Assembly (NCBI RefSeq): GCF_031128465.2
Contig: NZ_CP155618.1
Coordinates: forward strand, 3,276,501-3,340,500
Length of the DNA stretch: 64,000 nucleotides
From: Mariniflexile litorale
GTDB taxonomy: Bacteria > Bacteroidota > Bacteroidia > Flavobacteriales > Flavobacteriaceae
Direction of reading: 5' to 3'
Positions within the stretch are counted from its first letter, which is position 1, and each line of letters opens with the position of its first letter. This document shows, piece after piece, positions 8,809 through 17,270 of the stretch. A program made the position numbers and the translations under genes. Under the pieces are notes generated by a model that had not been told where the DNA came from, did no database searches, and saw only the letters and a list, made by a program, of their open reading frames with translations.

Positions 8809-11253
8809 TTAATCGTTTCCAACTCTAATAATATCAGCAAATAAACCAGAAGCGGTAACATCAGCACCTGCACCCGCACCTTTAATAATCATAGGTTGTT
8901 CTGGGTAACGTTGTGTGTAAAACATCACGATATTATCTTTTCCTTTTAGGTTGTAAAACGGGTGATCACTTGGTATTTCTTGTAAACTTACGTTTGCTTT
9001 GCCATCATTAAATTGTGCCACATATTTTAATTGACAATTTTTCGCTTTCGCGGAAGCATAAAGACCTTGGTAATGTGCTTCATCTTTAATTAGAGTTTGA
9101 TAAAAATCGTCTACTGAATCACTTTTCATACCCGAATCGGATAAGAAAGGTGTATTTTCAATATTTTCTAAATTCATTTCAACACCGCTTTCTCTAGCAA
9201 GAATTAATATTTTTCTAGCAACATCAACACCACTTAAATCAATTCTTGGATCTGGTTCTGTGTAACCTTCGGCAGCAGCTTGTTTTACGACATCGTAAAA
9301 TTTGGTAGTATCATTAAAATTATTAAATACAAAGTTTAAACTACCCGATAATACGGCATGGATAGAAGTGATTTTATCTCCCGAAGCTATTAAATTATTT
9401 AACGTATCAATAATAGGTAAACCAGCGCCCACATTGGTTTCAAATAAATAAGGCGCATTGTATTTTAACGATAAACGTTTTAATAATTTATAATTTTCGT
9501 AATCGCTAGAACATGCAATTTTATTACACGCTACCACGCCAATACTTTGGCGTAAATATTTTTCATATAATCCTGCAACATCTTTATTTGCAGTAACATC
9601 AACAAATATACTATTACGAAGGTTTAAAGCTTTTGTATTTTCAAAAAAGCCATTTAAAGTTGCTTGTTCACCGTTTTCTAATTGTTCTTTCCAATTGGTA
9701 AGATCGATACCTTCTTCACTAAAAATCATTTTTCTGGAATTAGATAATCCAGCAATGCGCAAGTTTATTTTTAAGTTATCTTTCAGGTATTTGCGTTGTT
9801 GTTTTATTTGTTCAACTAATTTTTCTCCAACATTCCCCACACCTGTGATAAAAATATTGAGTTGCTTAGTTTTGGTTTCAAAAAACTGTTCGTGTAACGT
9901 ATTTAATGCTTTTTTAACATCACTTTGTAAAATAACAGCCGAAATATTTTTCTCTGAAGCACCTTGTGCAATAGCTCTAATATTAATGTTGTTTTTGCCC
10001 AATGTACTAAACATTTTTCCGCTAATACCTTGGTGGTTTTTCATATTGTCGCCCACTAAGGCTATAATTGACAAGTCTTTTTCAACAATTATAGGATCTA
10101 TTTTGTGTAAAGCAATTTCGTTTTCAAATGTGGCATCAATAGCAGTTTGGGCTAATTCAGCATCATTTTCATCAATACCTAAACAAATGGAATGTTCAGA
10201 AGATGCTTGGGTGATTAAAATGATGTTTATTTTTTCCTGAGAAAGTGTTTCAAACAAACGTTTAGAAAAACCAGGAATGCCAATCATACCACTTCCTTGA
10301 AGCGTTAACAAAGCAATATTTCCAATATTACTAATTCCTTTTACAGGGGAAGAAGATATTATTTCTTCATTAGAAATAACCGTTCCAGCAGCTTCTGGTT
10401 CTAAAGTATTTTTAATATGAATAGGAATATTTAAATCTAAAACGGGTTGTACCGTTGGGGGATACAATACCTTAGCACCAAAATGTGATAATTCCATCGC
10501 TTCTTGATATGATATTTTTTCGATAGGATAGGCTTGTTTAACCAATTTTGGATTGGTAGTAAACATACCGCTAACATCGGTCCAAATTTCTAACTGTTCA
10601 ACTTTTAATGCAGCCGCAACAATGGCAGCAGTAAAGTCCGATCCACCACGCCCCAAAGTAGTTTGTTCTCCTATTTTAGATTTGGATATAAACCCAGGAA
10701 GTACGGTAATTTGTTGATTTACTGAATTAAAGTATGCTAGGATATTTTTATTGGTAATAGCATAATCTACTTCTGCTTTAGTGAAATTAGAATTTGTAAC
10801 TATTAATTCTTGCGAATTTTTACTATCAGCTGACAATCCACGATTTTTCATGGTCTCCGCAATAATATAAGATGATAATAATTCACCAAAACTCACCAAT
10901 TTATCAGATGTTTTTGGCGATAACTCATTTATTAAAAAGATACCGTCTAACAGACTTTTAAGAGCATTTAGTTTTTCATCAACAAAAGCAACGATGGATG
11001 AACTCTTTTCTAAGTTAAGTTCATTAATCACATTAAAATGAATGTCTTTAATTAAATTAAAGGTGTCAATGTAAGATGTATCTTTATTTTTCGCTTGTTT
11101 ACCAGCTAAAAGCAATTTATCTGTAATACCACCTACAGCTGATACGATGCATACTACTTTGTCTTTTTTAGCATAATTATCTAAAATGCTAATAACGTTA
11201 CTTATGTTTTTTGATGAACCTACAGAAGTTCCTCCAAATTTTAAAACTTTCAT
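8809..11253 (-). CDS. thrA: Bifunctional aspartokinase I / homoserine dehydrogenase I
   Basis: Seen: 814 residues, the normal length of the fused enzyme. The aspartokinase domain covers about 1-290 (MKVLKFGGTSVGS at the start, TLGRGGSDFTAA near 200). Two ACT regulatory units lie about 310-450, and homoserine dehydrogenase covers about 460-814 (NIFITGVGNVGEKLVEQI dinucleotide site, EGYTEPDPRIDLSG). It catalyses the first and third steps from aspartate to threonine; the family is inhibited by threonine. The upstream leader at 11425-11532 suggests additional transcriptional control by Thr/Ile charging. Confidence 0.96.
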   Translation of the reverse strand: MKVLKFGGTSVGSSKNISNVISILDNYAKKDKVVCIVSAVGGITDKLLLAGKQAKNKDTSYIDTFNLIKDIHFNVINELNLEKSSSIVAFVDEKLNALKSLLDGIFLINELSPKTSDKLVSFGELLSSYIIAETMKNRGLSADSKNSQELIVTNSNFTKAEVDYAITNKNILAYFNSVNQQITVLPGFISKSKIGEQTTLGRGGSDFTAAIVAAALKVEQLEIWTDVSGMFTTNPKLVKQAYPIEKISYQEAMELSHFGAKVLYPPTVQPVLDLNIPIHIKNTLEPEAAGTVISNEEIISSSPVKGISNIGNIALLTLQGSGMIGIPGFSKRLFETLSQEKINIILITQASSEHSICLGIDENDAELAQTAIDATFENEIALHKIDPIIVEKDLSIIALVGDNMKNHQGISGKMFSTLGKNNINIRAIAQGASEKNISAVILQSDVKKALNTLHEQFFETKTKQLNIFITGVGNVGEKLVEQIKQQRKYLKDNLKINLRIAGLSNSRKMIFSEEGIDLTNWKEQLENGEQATLNGFFENTKALNLRNSIFVDVTANKDVAGLYEKYLRQSIGVVACNKIACSSDYENYKLLKRLSLKYNAPYLFETNVGAGLPIIDTLNNLIASGDKITSIHAVLSGSLNFVFNNFNDTTKFYDVVKQAAAEGYTEPDPRIDLSGVDVARKILILARESGVEMNLENIENTPFLSDSGMKSDSVDDFYQTLIKDEAHYQGLYASAKAKNCQLKYVAQFNDGKANVSLQEIPSDHPFYNLKGKDNIVMFYTQRYPEQPMIIKGAGAGADVTASGLFADIIRVGND

Positions 11254-11423
11254 GTGTTTTGAGTTATTATTTTTATCGGTAACATGTTGCTTCCATATAT
11301 TTTTTTCCTTTGGTTTTGAAACCTCGATGTAGAAAGTTCATGTTTTAATGAATTGATGATTTAAATGAAATATTAAAGATGTTGTAATTGTAAAAATCAC
11401 AAAGATAGCCCGAAGAATATATA

Positions 11424-11448
11424 ATTAGCAACCCCAAAGGGTTGTAAT
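11424..11448 (-). promoter_or_regulatory. Hairpin over the end of the thr leader peptide
   Basis: CAACCC/GGGTTG plus ATTA/TAAT around a one-base bulge (10 bp in all) covers the last Thr codons and the stop codon of the leader ORF. Ribosome position on the Thr/Ile codons would decide whether it forms. No classic U-tract follows, so whether it is an antiterminator, pause or terminator stem is unclear. Confidence 0.5.
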
Positions 11449-11532
11449 AATTGTAGTTGTTCCAAAAATAGAAGTATTCCCTTTTATAGAAAAAGGAAGC
11501 GTGGTACTTGTATTTTGGACTGAATGATTCAT
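11425..11532 (-). CDS. thrL: thr operon leader peptide (attenuator)
   Basis: Seen: a 35-codon ORF starting at an ATG at 11532 and ending with TAA at 11425-11427, 172 bp before thrA on the same strand. The C-terminal part reads FGTTTIITTLWGC; 9 of the 35 residues are Thr, and five Thr plus two Ile codons are consecutive. This composition mimics the Thr/Ile runs of the E. coli thr leader although the sequence is unrelated. Inference: ribosome stalling at low Thr-tRNA or Ile-tRNA controls transcription of thrABC. The stop codon sits inside a stem (11424-11448). It was found by reading the upstream region, and the low-complexity composition is hard to explain otherwise. Confidence 0.75.
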   Translation of the reverse strand: MNHSVQNTSTTLPFSIKGNTSIFGTTTIITTLWGC

Positions 11533-11551
11533 TACAACAATATATAGAATT

Positions 11552-11559
11552 CAAAAGTA
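11552..11559 (-). promoter_or_regulatory. Possible -7 box of the thr leader transcript
   Basis: TACTTTTG on the minus strand fits TAnnTTTG and lies 19 bp before the leader ATG. No clear -33 box was seen. Confidence 0.35.
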
Positions 11560-11828
11560 TTACATTTAGACTTATAAAAAAACTAAAACTTTCTTTTTGC
11601 AGTATTCTTATAATCAAACAAGTTTCGTTTAAAAAAAACAACTATTTAAAATAAGAATTGAAAAATCTATAATAATAACAGGCTCTTTATAAAATGACTT
11701 TTAGCTTGTTGTTTATTTTATTAAACCTGCCTCGGTATACAATTAGCTTATAATTCTATGATATGATATTTAAATATCGTTTAAATACTTATTTATCCGA
11801 TTAAATGTATTTTGTATCATTATTTTAT

Positions 11829-11836
11829 TATATTTG
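11829..11836 (+). promoter_or_regulatory. -7 box upstream of the T9SS cargo gene
   Basis: TATATTTG matches TAnnTTTG and lies 28 bp upstream of the ATG at 11865. A TTTG at 11811-11814 could be the -33 element, but the 14-bp spacing is short. Confidence 0.45.
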
Positions 11837-11864
11837 TAGTGTTAATTAATATAAATTCCTTAAA

Positions 11865-12524
11865 ATGACACCCCAAAATCCCTCAAAAATAATTTTAACC
11901 ATTCTGTGTTTATATTTCGTAGCATTTACGCAAGCCCAGACAGCATCAAAATTAATCCCAGAAAAATCCAATGTTATAAAAACGGAACTACCTGATGTGA
12001 TGGGGAGTGCTGGTTTAAATAATACAGCAAAAGAAATTGATATGATGGGGGAAATTATAGATAATAAAGGCGCTGCTATTATAGAAAAAGGCTTTGTTTA
12101 TACTACTTCCGAGAATCTTCCAACTATTTTGGATAGTAAAATTGTTGTGGAAAATACAGACGAAGTTTTTAGCGATAAATTAACAGGAATATTAACAAAT
12201 ACCATTTATTATATACGATCGTATGCTACGACAACTAGTGGCACATCATATGGAAGTTTTAGCAGAATTGATACTAGTACACAATCTAATATCGATGTTA
12301 GTTTAAAAACTAAAATTAAAACCTACCCCAATCCCTCAACGAGTTACATTAGTCTTTCGGGTTTAATGGACACCAAAAATTATATTATTTATAATATGGC
12401 AGGAAAAGAATTGGCTCGAGGTAGTATATCTTATAACAACAAGATTGATGTTAGATTTTTAACCAACGGGTTATATCTTTTAAAATTAGATGACTTTGAA
12501 ATAATTAGGTTTATAAAAGAATAA
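11865..12524 (+). CDS. Secreted protein with C-terminal T9SS sorting domain
   Basis: Seen: 219 residues. An N-terminal signal peptide (IILTILCLYFVAFTQA) is followed by a beta-rich fibronectin-like segment (about 55-130, KGFVYTTSENLPTI and YYIRSYATTTSGTSYG). The last 75 residues have the type A sorting signature of the type IX secretion system: KTYPNPSTSYISLSG, YNMAGKELARG, and LTNGLYLLKLD. The C-terminal domain is cleaved as the protein crosses the outer membrane. The small middle domain suggests a surface or adhesive role; no catalytic motif was seen. It is the last core gene before the cassette array. Confidence 0.85.
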   Translation: MTPQNPSKIILTILCLYFVAFTQAQTASKLIPEKSNVIKTELPDVMGSAGLNNTAKEIDMMGEIIDNKGAAIIEKGFVYTTSENLPTILDSKIVVENTDEVFSDKLTGILTNTIYYIRSYATTTSGTSYGSFSRIDTSTQSNIDVSLKTKIKTYPNPSTSYISLSGLMDTKNYIIYNMAGKELARGSISYNNKIDVRFLTNGLYLLKLDDFEIIRFIKE

Positions 12525-12654
12525 CTATTTATAACCCATTGTGCATTTTAAATACTGCTAATTTTCATATTATTAATATTTCTGCTAAATATAAACCTGT
12601 TGATGAACTGAATGGTTGTTAAAGCAATTATTTTAGACACTATTCTTATTTTAT

Positions 12655-12734
12655 TCTGCGAAGAAAAAAGAAGCTAGCAAACCAAGCAACGACCAAACGA
12701 TTGAACTAAAATAAGCAATGTTTTTATTCGTTTA
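12655..12734. repeat. attC-like site s0, half site at left end of array (family A)
   Basis: Only the right half of the family A palindrome is present (GAAGCTAGCAAAC, then AAGCAATGTTTTT). The core GTT word is degenerate (CGTTTAATAC). This marks the left border of the array. Confidence 0.55.
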
Positions 12735-13251
12735 ATACTTTTTTCATTTCGTCAATCGAATTTGTATAATCCGACATTTTTCTTCCTATTCCGATGTGAA
12801 TGGGACTTGTATTCAGTCGGTTTGTCAAATCTTTTATTGGCATATTTTCTAAATTTCCAAATTCGTATTTCCACCAATCTAGAGCTTCCAGATTATGATT
12901 TTGAAATCCAATTGTGCTACGGTCATTATTAGTCGGTAGAAAATCTAGTCCGCCAATAATTGAATCCAGATTTTCAAAATCCGTCATTATTCCATCATAA
13001 ATTAGTTGTCCGAAAAGTGCATCTTTAAAAATTTGTTCAATCTTGCTTAAGTCAGATGATTTTATATCCGTCAGAATTACGTTGTATTTGGTCAATCCGT
13101 TTGTAATTAGCCAGCATTTTTTTCTGTCAACATAAAATACCGTTGCATTCCATTTTCCAAGAATTCCGCAATCAGTATTTTGGTCAGTCGTGATAAGTTT
13201 CTTGACTAACTTTTCTAATTTTTTAGTTGTATGTATTTTAGTTCGTTTCAT
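12724..13251 (-). CDS. DUF6933-like protein (cassette gene)
   Basis: Seen: 175 residues from an ATG at 13251. A longer in-frame start at 13314 would be encoded by the palindromic repeat and is rejected. The pattern KIHTTKKLEKLVKKLI, then LGKWNATVFYVDRKKCWLITNGLTKYNVIL, fits the DUF6933 family of unknown function found across phyla, often on mobile DNA. No catalytic motif was recognised. It is the first gene of the cassette array, with site s0 after its stop and s1 directly before its start. Confidence 0.7.
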   Translation of the reverse strand: MKRTKIHTTKKLEKLVKKLITTDQNTDCGILGKWNATVFYVDRKKCWLITNGLTKYNVILTDIKSSDLSKIEQIFKDALFGQLIYDGIMTDFENLDSIIGGLDFLPTNNDRSTIGFQNHNLEALDWWKYEFGNLENMPIKDLTNRLNTSPIHIGIGRKMSDYTNSIDEMKKVLNE

Positions 13252-13257
13252 ATGTTT

Positions 13258-13380
13258 GTTAACGTTTATATGAAATGTTGCGTGTTTGTCCGAAGGAAAA
13301 TGAGAAGCTAGCAAACGTACAACTCACATTGGTTTAGGATAAAACTAGCAATTTTTTATACAGGTCTTTGTTGTAATACG
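13258..13380. repeat. attC-like site s1 (family A)
   Basis: Begins GTTAACG, contains GTTGCGTGTTTG and GCTAGCAAAC arms, and ends with GTTGTAATACG at 13370-13380. About 20 bp are missing in the apical part compared with s4. Confidence 0.7.
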
Positions 13381-13383
13381 TTT

Positions 13384-13812
13384 TTATATTTTAAATATAT
13401 CAATTGTTTCTATCCAAAAGATTTTAGACTCAAAAAACTGAAGTTTTGTTTTAATTATCCGGTCAGTTTTATCTCTCGGATGTTTGGTTACAAATCTTGC
13501 CTTAGAATTATTAAAATCTAAAGTATGTTTTTCATCAAAGTCTTTTTGCTTATTTGAAAAGAACGTAATAACCTTGCCTTTCGCAATCCATTTTCCTTTT
13601 CCATATTTATTTACTTCGGGTGGAATTCCCTGTTTATTATTTGAATAAGAATGGAAGATGAATGTTCCATCCTGATTTAAGGTCAATTTATATTCAATAA
13701 AATGAACTCCTTCTTTTCCGAGTGCACGACAATAATCGCCTTTAAAATTATTTGATTGAGAGAATAAAGTCAAGTTTGAAATTAAAAGTAAGGTATAAAT
13801 TATTAGTTGCAT
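13384..13812 (-). CDS. Small secreted protein of unknown function (cassette gene)
   Basis: Seen: 142 residues with a signal peptide (LIIYTLLLISNLTLFSQ). The mature part has alternating beta strands (IEYKLTLNQDGTFIFHSYS, GKGKWIAKGKVITFFSNK, ARFVTKH) that resemble small lipocalin-like periplasmic proteins in which T(F/V)F, GxW and V(I/T)FF recur. No function is known. It lies between sites s1 and s2 with only a few bases to each. Its start codon abuts a truncated s2, which may have cost it a promoter. Confidence 0.7.
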   Translation of the reverse strand: MQLIIYTLLLISNLTLFSQSNNFKGDYCRALGKEGVHFIEYKLTLNQDGTFIFHSYSNNKQGIPPEVNKYGKGKWIAKGKVITFFSNKQKDFDEKHTLDFNNSKARFVTKHPRDKTDRIIKTKLQFFESKIFWIETIDIFKI

Positions 13813-13814
13813 CG

Positions 13815-13927
13815 GTATGTTTTTTTGTGCGAGGATTTTTCGAAGGAAAATCAGAAGCTAACAAACGAGTAACTAACGTTGGTTTAGGTAAAACTAGCAA
13901 TTTTTTAGATACTGCTTGGTTGGCAAC
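13815..13927. repeat. attC-like site s2 (family A, left arm deleted)
   Basis: Starts at TTTTTTGTGCGAGG and lacks the AACGTTTATA arm. The right end carries GTTGGCAAC at 13919-13927, which pairs with GTTGCCAAC at 14415-14423 across the next gene. Confidence 0.65.
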
Positions 13928-13938
13928 TGACTTTTTTA

Positions 13939-14389
13939 TTAAAAGAGCATTTTCATTCCTTCGTGAGTAGCTTTAAATCCCAAATCTTTATAAAATTTAA
14001 TTGCCCTAGGCCTTTTTTGTCACTTGTTAATTGTAACATAATCGCATTGCGTTCTTTCGCTCTATTTATAGCCCATTCAAACATAATTTTCCCTACTCCA
14101 AGTCCTCTTTGGTCTTTTCTAACCATTACAGTTTCTATCTGTGCCCTAATTCCTCCACAATAATTCATGTATTGGATAAATGGCAATTGAAAAGTTCCAA
14201 TACTATCAAAATTTTCGTTTTCGACAACAATCAATTCTTGATTTTCGTCAGAGTTAATTTTTTCAAATGCATTTAGATATTCTTTCGATAAAGATTTTGG
14301 AAATTTTCTCTTTTCCTTCAAAGTTCATCGTCAGCAATTATTTGCACAATTATTGAAATATCATTTTTTTTCGCTTTTCTAAAGTTCAT
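13939..14389 (-). pseudogene. GNAT acetyltransferase, broken by a stop and two frameshifts (cassette gene)
   Basis: Seen: an ATG at 14389 opens MNFRKAKKNDISIIVQIIAD, then TGA at 14318-14320 stands where the family has Gly. The frame then shifts near 14275-14300 into KEYLNAFEKINSDENQEL. The acetyl-CoA loop VRKDQRGLGVGKIMFEWAINRAKERNA is intact in part, and a further frameshift in the A-run at 14013-14018 separates it from the normal end FYKDLGFKATHEGMKMLF (stop 13939-13941). The full-length relative is a common small GNAT of mobile gene cassettes. This copy should be inactive unless the breaks are sequencing errors. It is flanked by the matched words GTTGGCAAC and GTTGCCAAC. Confidence 0.85.
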
Positions 14390-14414
14390 TATTCGTTCGG
14401 TTTTTTGCTGTTTT

Positions 14415-14553
14415 GTTGCCAACGTTTATCTTTATCGAAAGTTACATGTTTGTGTACGAGGATTTTATGAAGGAAATCAGACGCTAGCAAATAAAGCAAC
14501 TCACATTGGTTAAGCTAAAACTAGCAATTTTACCACAGTACTTTGTTAGCCAC
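14415..14553. repeat. attC-like site s3 (family A)
   Basis: Starts GTTGCCAACG, has the GCTAGCAAA arm, and ends GTTAGCCAC at 14545-14553. The end word pairs with GTGGCTAAC at 15097-15105, across the next gene. Confidence 0.75.
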
Positions 14554-14569
14554 TGGCTTTTTTTTTTCG

Positions 14570-15046
14570 TTAATACTCTAATTCAATTCCATATTCACTG
14601 GCTTTTGAAGATAAAGAGATTACTTTCTCGTTATATTTATCTTCCATTCCAAGTTCATAAATTCCATTTATTGCGTTGTCAAACATTTTTCCTAATGAGA
14701 TATAATAATTCTCATCCCAATATCCAAAATCTTCAATAATTTCTAGGCAACAGCTTACATAATGTAATTCCAATTCAATATTGAGTTCTGTGATATTCAT
14801 TTTGCGAACTGTGCGAATTATTTTTCGAGCCTCAGTCTCACGTAAAACCATATTTCTCCCATTTGGATAAATATATCTTTCGATTTCTTTTTTATATTTT
14901 TCTGTTAGCTGTTCAATATCACCTGTGGTGAATATGTTCAAGTAGTTTTTTGCATCAGGAATTTTTTTATACATCTCTAAAATCAGTTTAATGATTTCAG
15001 TTTTGTTCATTAGATTTAATTCTTTTTTTAATTCTCTAAGTGCCAT
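14570..15046 (-). CDS. DUF6155-like protein (cassette gene)
   Basis: Seen: 158 residues, all helical in appearance, starting MALRELKKELNLMNKTEIIK and containing MYKKIPDAKNYLNIFTTGDIEQLTEKYKKEIERYIYP. This matches the DUF6155 family, small cytoplasmic proteins of unknown function in Bacteroidetes and Firmicutes. No catalytic residues were recognised. The gene fills a cassette bounded by GTTAGCCAC and GTGGCTAAC, with sites s3 and s4 on its two sides. Confidence 0.72.
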   Translation of the reverse strand: MALRELKKELNLMNKTEIIKLILEMYKKIPDAKNYLNIFTTGDIEQLTEKYKKEIERYIYPNGRNMVLRETEARKIIRTVRKMNITELNIELELHYVSCCLEIIEDFGYWDENYYISLGKMFDNAINGIYELGMEDKYNEKVISLSSKASEYGIELEY

Positions 15047-15096
15047 ATTTAGTTCTAATGTTGTTTTTTTCAGTTGTTCGTTAAGGGTGATTGCCT

Positions 15097-15242
15097 GTGG
15101 CTAACGATTATACCTTTATGGAAAGTTGCGTGTTTGTATAGGAGGGTTTTCCGAAGGAAAATCAGAAGCTAGCAAACAAAGCAACGACCAAACGGCTTAA
15201 CTAAAATAAGCAATGTTTTTTTAGGACACGGTGTTGTAACAC
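15097..15242. repeat. attC-like site s4 (family A, complete)
   Basis: A full-length representative: GTGGCTAACG, a GTTGCGTGTTTG arm, an apical GGTTTTCCGAAGGAAAATC hairpin, the GCAAACAAAGCAAC return arm, then AAGCAATG and the end word GTTGTAACAC at 15233-15242. Confidence 0.78.
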
Positions 15243-15248
15243 GTTTTT

Positions 15249-16238
15249 TTATTCAAATAACTCTTTGTCTAATTTATTCTTTTCGTAAGCTTTATAATAT
15301 TTTTTTGTTTTAGAATTCATTGGAACGTTGTTCTTTTCGTTACCTATAAATTCCAATAAAATTTTCGCTCCGCCAAGTTGAACTTCTTTAACATCTTCTT
15401 GTTCGCTATATTTTTGCCCTTCTTTTGGTTTGCATTCTAAAATTCTATTATGATTTATTTTTTGGTCAAGTGAATAATTCATCATAGAAATCATGTATAA
15501 ATACTGTTGTTGATTTTGGTTAGTTAATACTTTGTAGAAATCACTACCTATTGGAATGTTTAGCCCAGTATCTTTATTTTTCCAAAATCCAATAATTTTG
15601 TTTGCAGCTCCAAATTCAGTTCCATTGGGATATATAGGATTTGATAAAATATAGTTACTCGCATCAAAAATCAAATTTTCATAGTTTTTATATTCAGGAT
15701 TTTCATCTTGTTTCATCTTTTCGAAAGATTCCGAAAAAAGTTTTTTTGATGATGAAGGAAATGTAAAAGAAGTCCAAAGTCTTGATTTTACAATTTCGTT
15801 CTCAAATTTACCGGGTTTAAATTCCACAGTTTTAATAGCTTCTTTTATTAAATTATTTGTAGATTCCGAATTTGGATATGAACTTACAGTTATATCAGTA
15901 ATTTGCGCATCTTCTGTTATAGTCAAATAAGCATATATATTTCCTTTGAAATTAATTTCTGAAGTAAGTTTAGGATAAATAAAATTTCTTAAATTCTTTT
16001 CAGAACAAGCGATTTGCTCTTTTTCTGAAAGTCCAGAATCGCAGTCGTTTTCAAATGGTAATTCTGTCAATACGGCATAATGATAAATTCCTTCTTTTTC
16101 TTGTTTAAACGGTTTTACTTTATATCCTCTTTCGGCCGTTTTGTCGGCATCTAAAAAATGTCCTTTTGGTATTTGTCCAATTGCAAAAATTGGAACTAAA
16201 AGTAAAAAAGCCAGAATATTTAATTTATATTTCTTCAT
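15249..16238 (-). CDS. Secreted protein with a TonB-C-terminal-like segment (cassette gene)
   Basis: Seen: 329 residues with a signal peptide (KLNILAFLLLVPIFAIGQ). Residues about 85-160 (FIYPKLTSEINFKGNIYAYL, then DAQITDITV and IKTVEFKPGKFENEIVKSRLW) resemble the C-terminal domain of TonB-like proteins, in which a partner segment adds to a beta-sheet. There is no membrane anchor, so energy transduction is unlikely. The rest is unrecognised. The cassette is bounded by GTTGTAACAC (15233-15242) and GTGTTACAAC (16257-16266), the longest perfect pair on the left part of the array. Confidence 0.65.
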   Translation of the reverse strand: MKKYKLNILAFLLLVPIFAIGQIPKGHFLDADKTAERGYKVKPFKQEKEGIYHYAVLTELPFENDCDSGLSEKEQIACSEKNLRNFIYPKLTSEINFKGNIYAYLTITEDAQITDITVSSYPNSESTNNLIKEAIKTVEFKPGKFENEIVKSRLWTSFTFPSSSKKLFSESFEKMKQDENPEYKNYENLIFDASNYILSNPIYPNGTEFGAANKIIGFWKNKDTGLNIPIGSDFYKVLTNQNQQQYLYMISMMNYSLDQKINHNRILECKPKEGQKYSEQEDVKEVQLGGAKILLEFIGNEKNNVPMNSKTKKYYKAYEKNKLDKELFE

Positions 16239-16256
16239 TTTGTTGATTGGTCAAAT

Positions 16257-16266
16257 GTGTTACAAC
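16257..16266. repeat. attC-like site s5, R box only; array junction
   Basis: GTGTTACAAC is the exact partner of GTTGTAACAC at 15233-15242. The rest of the site is gone and unrelated DNA begins directly after it, marking a break in the array. Confidence 0.65.
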
Positions 16267-16607
16267 AATTAGATATAATCAATTGTCTATATCTATATTA
16301 TATACCGACGAATATAATAAATAATATCTTACATATTTAAATATTCTTTTAGTGTTATACTACATTCATTCCCTCCTTGTTCAGCCAAACCCCCATCTAA
16401 AAAAAATACAGCCGAGTGGTAGACGAACAAGACCCGAACAAGACTCGAACAAAACCCCCCATTTTTTTGGCGCTTGTCCCAAATCGTCCCAAATCGTCTC
16501 AAATTGTGTCAAATTGTGTCAAATCGTCTCAATATGTGTCATGTGGTTGGAAATGAGGTAAAAGCGTTTTAGTTTCACGGCATATTAACCCCTAATTCTA
16601 TAACATC
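16267..16607. other. Non-coding stretch before the DUF6266 gene
   Basis: AT-rich DNA, then the tandem 10-mers described at 16471-16540. No gene was seen; it is presumably the regulatory region of the DUF6266 gene. Confidence 0.5.
16471..16540 (+). repeat. Tandem 10-bp repeats
   Basis: Seven consecutive decamers with strict 10-bp register: CGCTTGTCCC, AAATCGTCCC, AAATCGTCTC, AAATTGTGTC twice, AAATCGTCTC, AATATGTGTC. The period equals one DNA helical turn, so a protein could bind the same face repeatedly. They end 67 bp before the ATG at 16608. Confidence 0.8.
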
Positions 16608-17252
16608 ATGGGAACATTTAGTAAAGGCATCCTTGGAGGTTTCTCCGGAAAAGTTGGCAACGTTGTGGGTGCACGTTGGCGCGGTAAAGATATTATGCGC
16701 AGTTTACCGGCACGAGGTAATTATAGACCTACACAAGCGCAAATGGATCAACGTAACCGCTTTACAACGGTTATAAAGTTTTTAACGCCTATAAAGGACA
16801 TCCTTTCGGCGTATTTTGGTAAACAGCAAGGCGACAAGTCTAGCTTTAATTTAGCAACGGGCTACCACATTAAATACGCCCTTTTGCCAGACCCTTTAGA
16901 GGGGTATACCATTGATTACCCCAAAGTACTTGTTGGCAAGGGCGATTTACGGGGCCTCTCCAATGGGGCGGTAGCGCTCGATGCAAACCAAACCCTTACA
17001 ATTACCTGGAACGACAATAGCGGACAAGGTAATGCCTCGGCTACCGATGGCTTGGTTGTGGTGGTGTATTGCAAAGCACTCGATTTGTTTGAAACGGCTA
17101 ACCCTGCGGGCACCCGTGAATTAACAACGCTGCAAATACCCTTACCGGCCTATTGGACAGCACAGCAAGTAGATGTGTGGGCAACCTTTGTAACGGCCGA
17201 TGCAAAATTGGCGGCTACTAGTACCTATTTGGGAACGGTAACGCTAGCTTAA
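16608..17252 (+). CDS. DUF6266 family protein
   Basis: Seen: 214 residues beginning MGTFSKGILGGFSGKVGNVV, the hallmark of DUF6266. A basic segment (ARWRGKDIMRSLPARG), then FNLATGYHIKYALLPDP, and a C-terminal beta-sandwich-like half (ALDANQTLTITWNDNS, VYCKALDLFETANPAGTRE, VWATFVTAD) follow. The family is confined to Bacteroidetes; its function is unknown, and the fold resembles virion or surface proteins only loosely. There is no signal peptide. The GC content and codon use look higher than in the neighbouring cassettes. An 11-bp hairpin follows the stop. Confidence 0.85.
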   Translation: MGTFSKGILGGFSGKVGNVVGARWRGKDIMRSLPARGNYRPTQAQMDQRNRFTTVIKFLTPIKDILSAYFGKQQGDKSSFNLATGYHIKYALLPDPLEGYTIDYPKVLVGKGDLRGLSNGAVALDANQTLTITWNDNSGQGNASATDGLVVVVYCKALDLFETANPAGTRELTTLQIPLPAYWTAQQVDVWATFVTADAKLAATSTYLGTVTLA

Positions 17253-17270
17253 AACTTGTTTACTAGGTAC

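Noticed and set aside
9695-10240. 181-codon plus-strand ORF inside thrA
   Set aside because: Antisense shadow of a conserved gene with no independent evidence.
11345-11641. 98-codon minus-strand ORF upstream of thrA
   Set aside because: It overlaps the Thr/Ile leader in another frame and shows low-complexity Phe/Tyr composition typical of AT-rich non-coding DNA.
16471-16540. A small CRISPR array
   Set aside because: The repeats are 10 bp with no spacers and no cas genes.
16352-16561. 69-codon ORF over the tandem decamers
   Set aside because: Its coding pattern is only the decamer repeat read through; no conserved feature.
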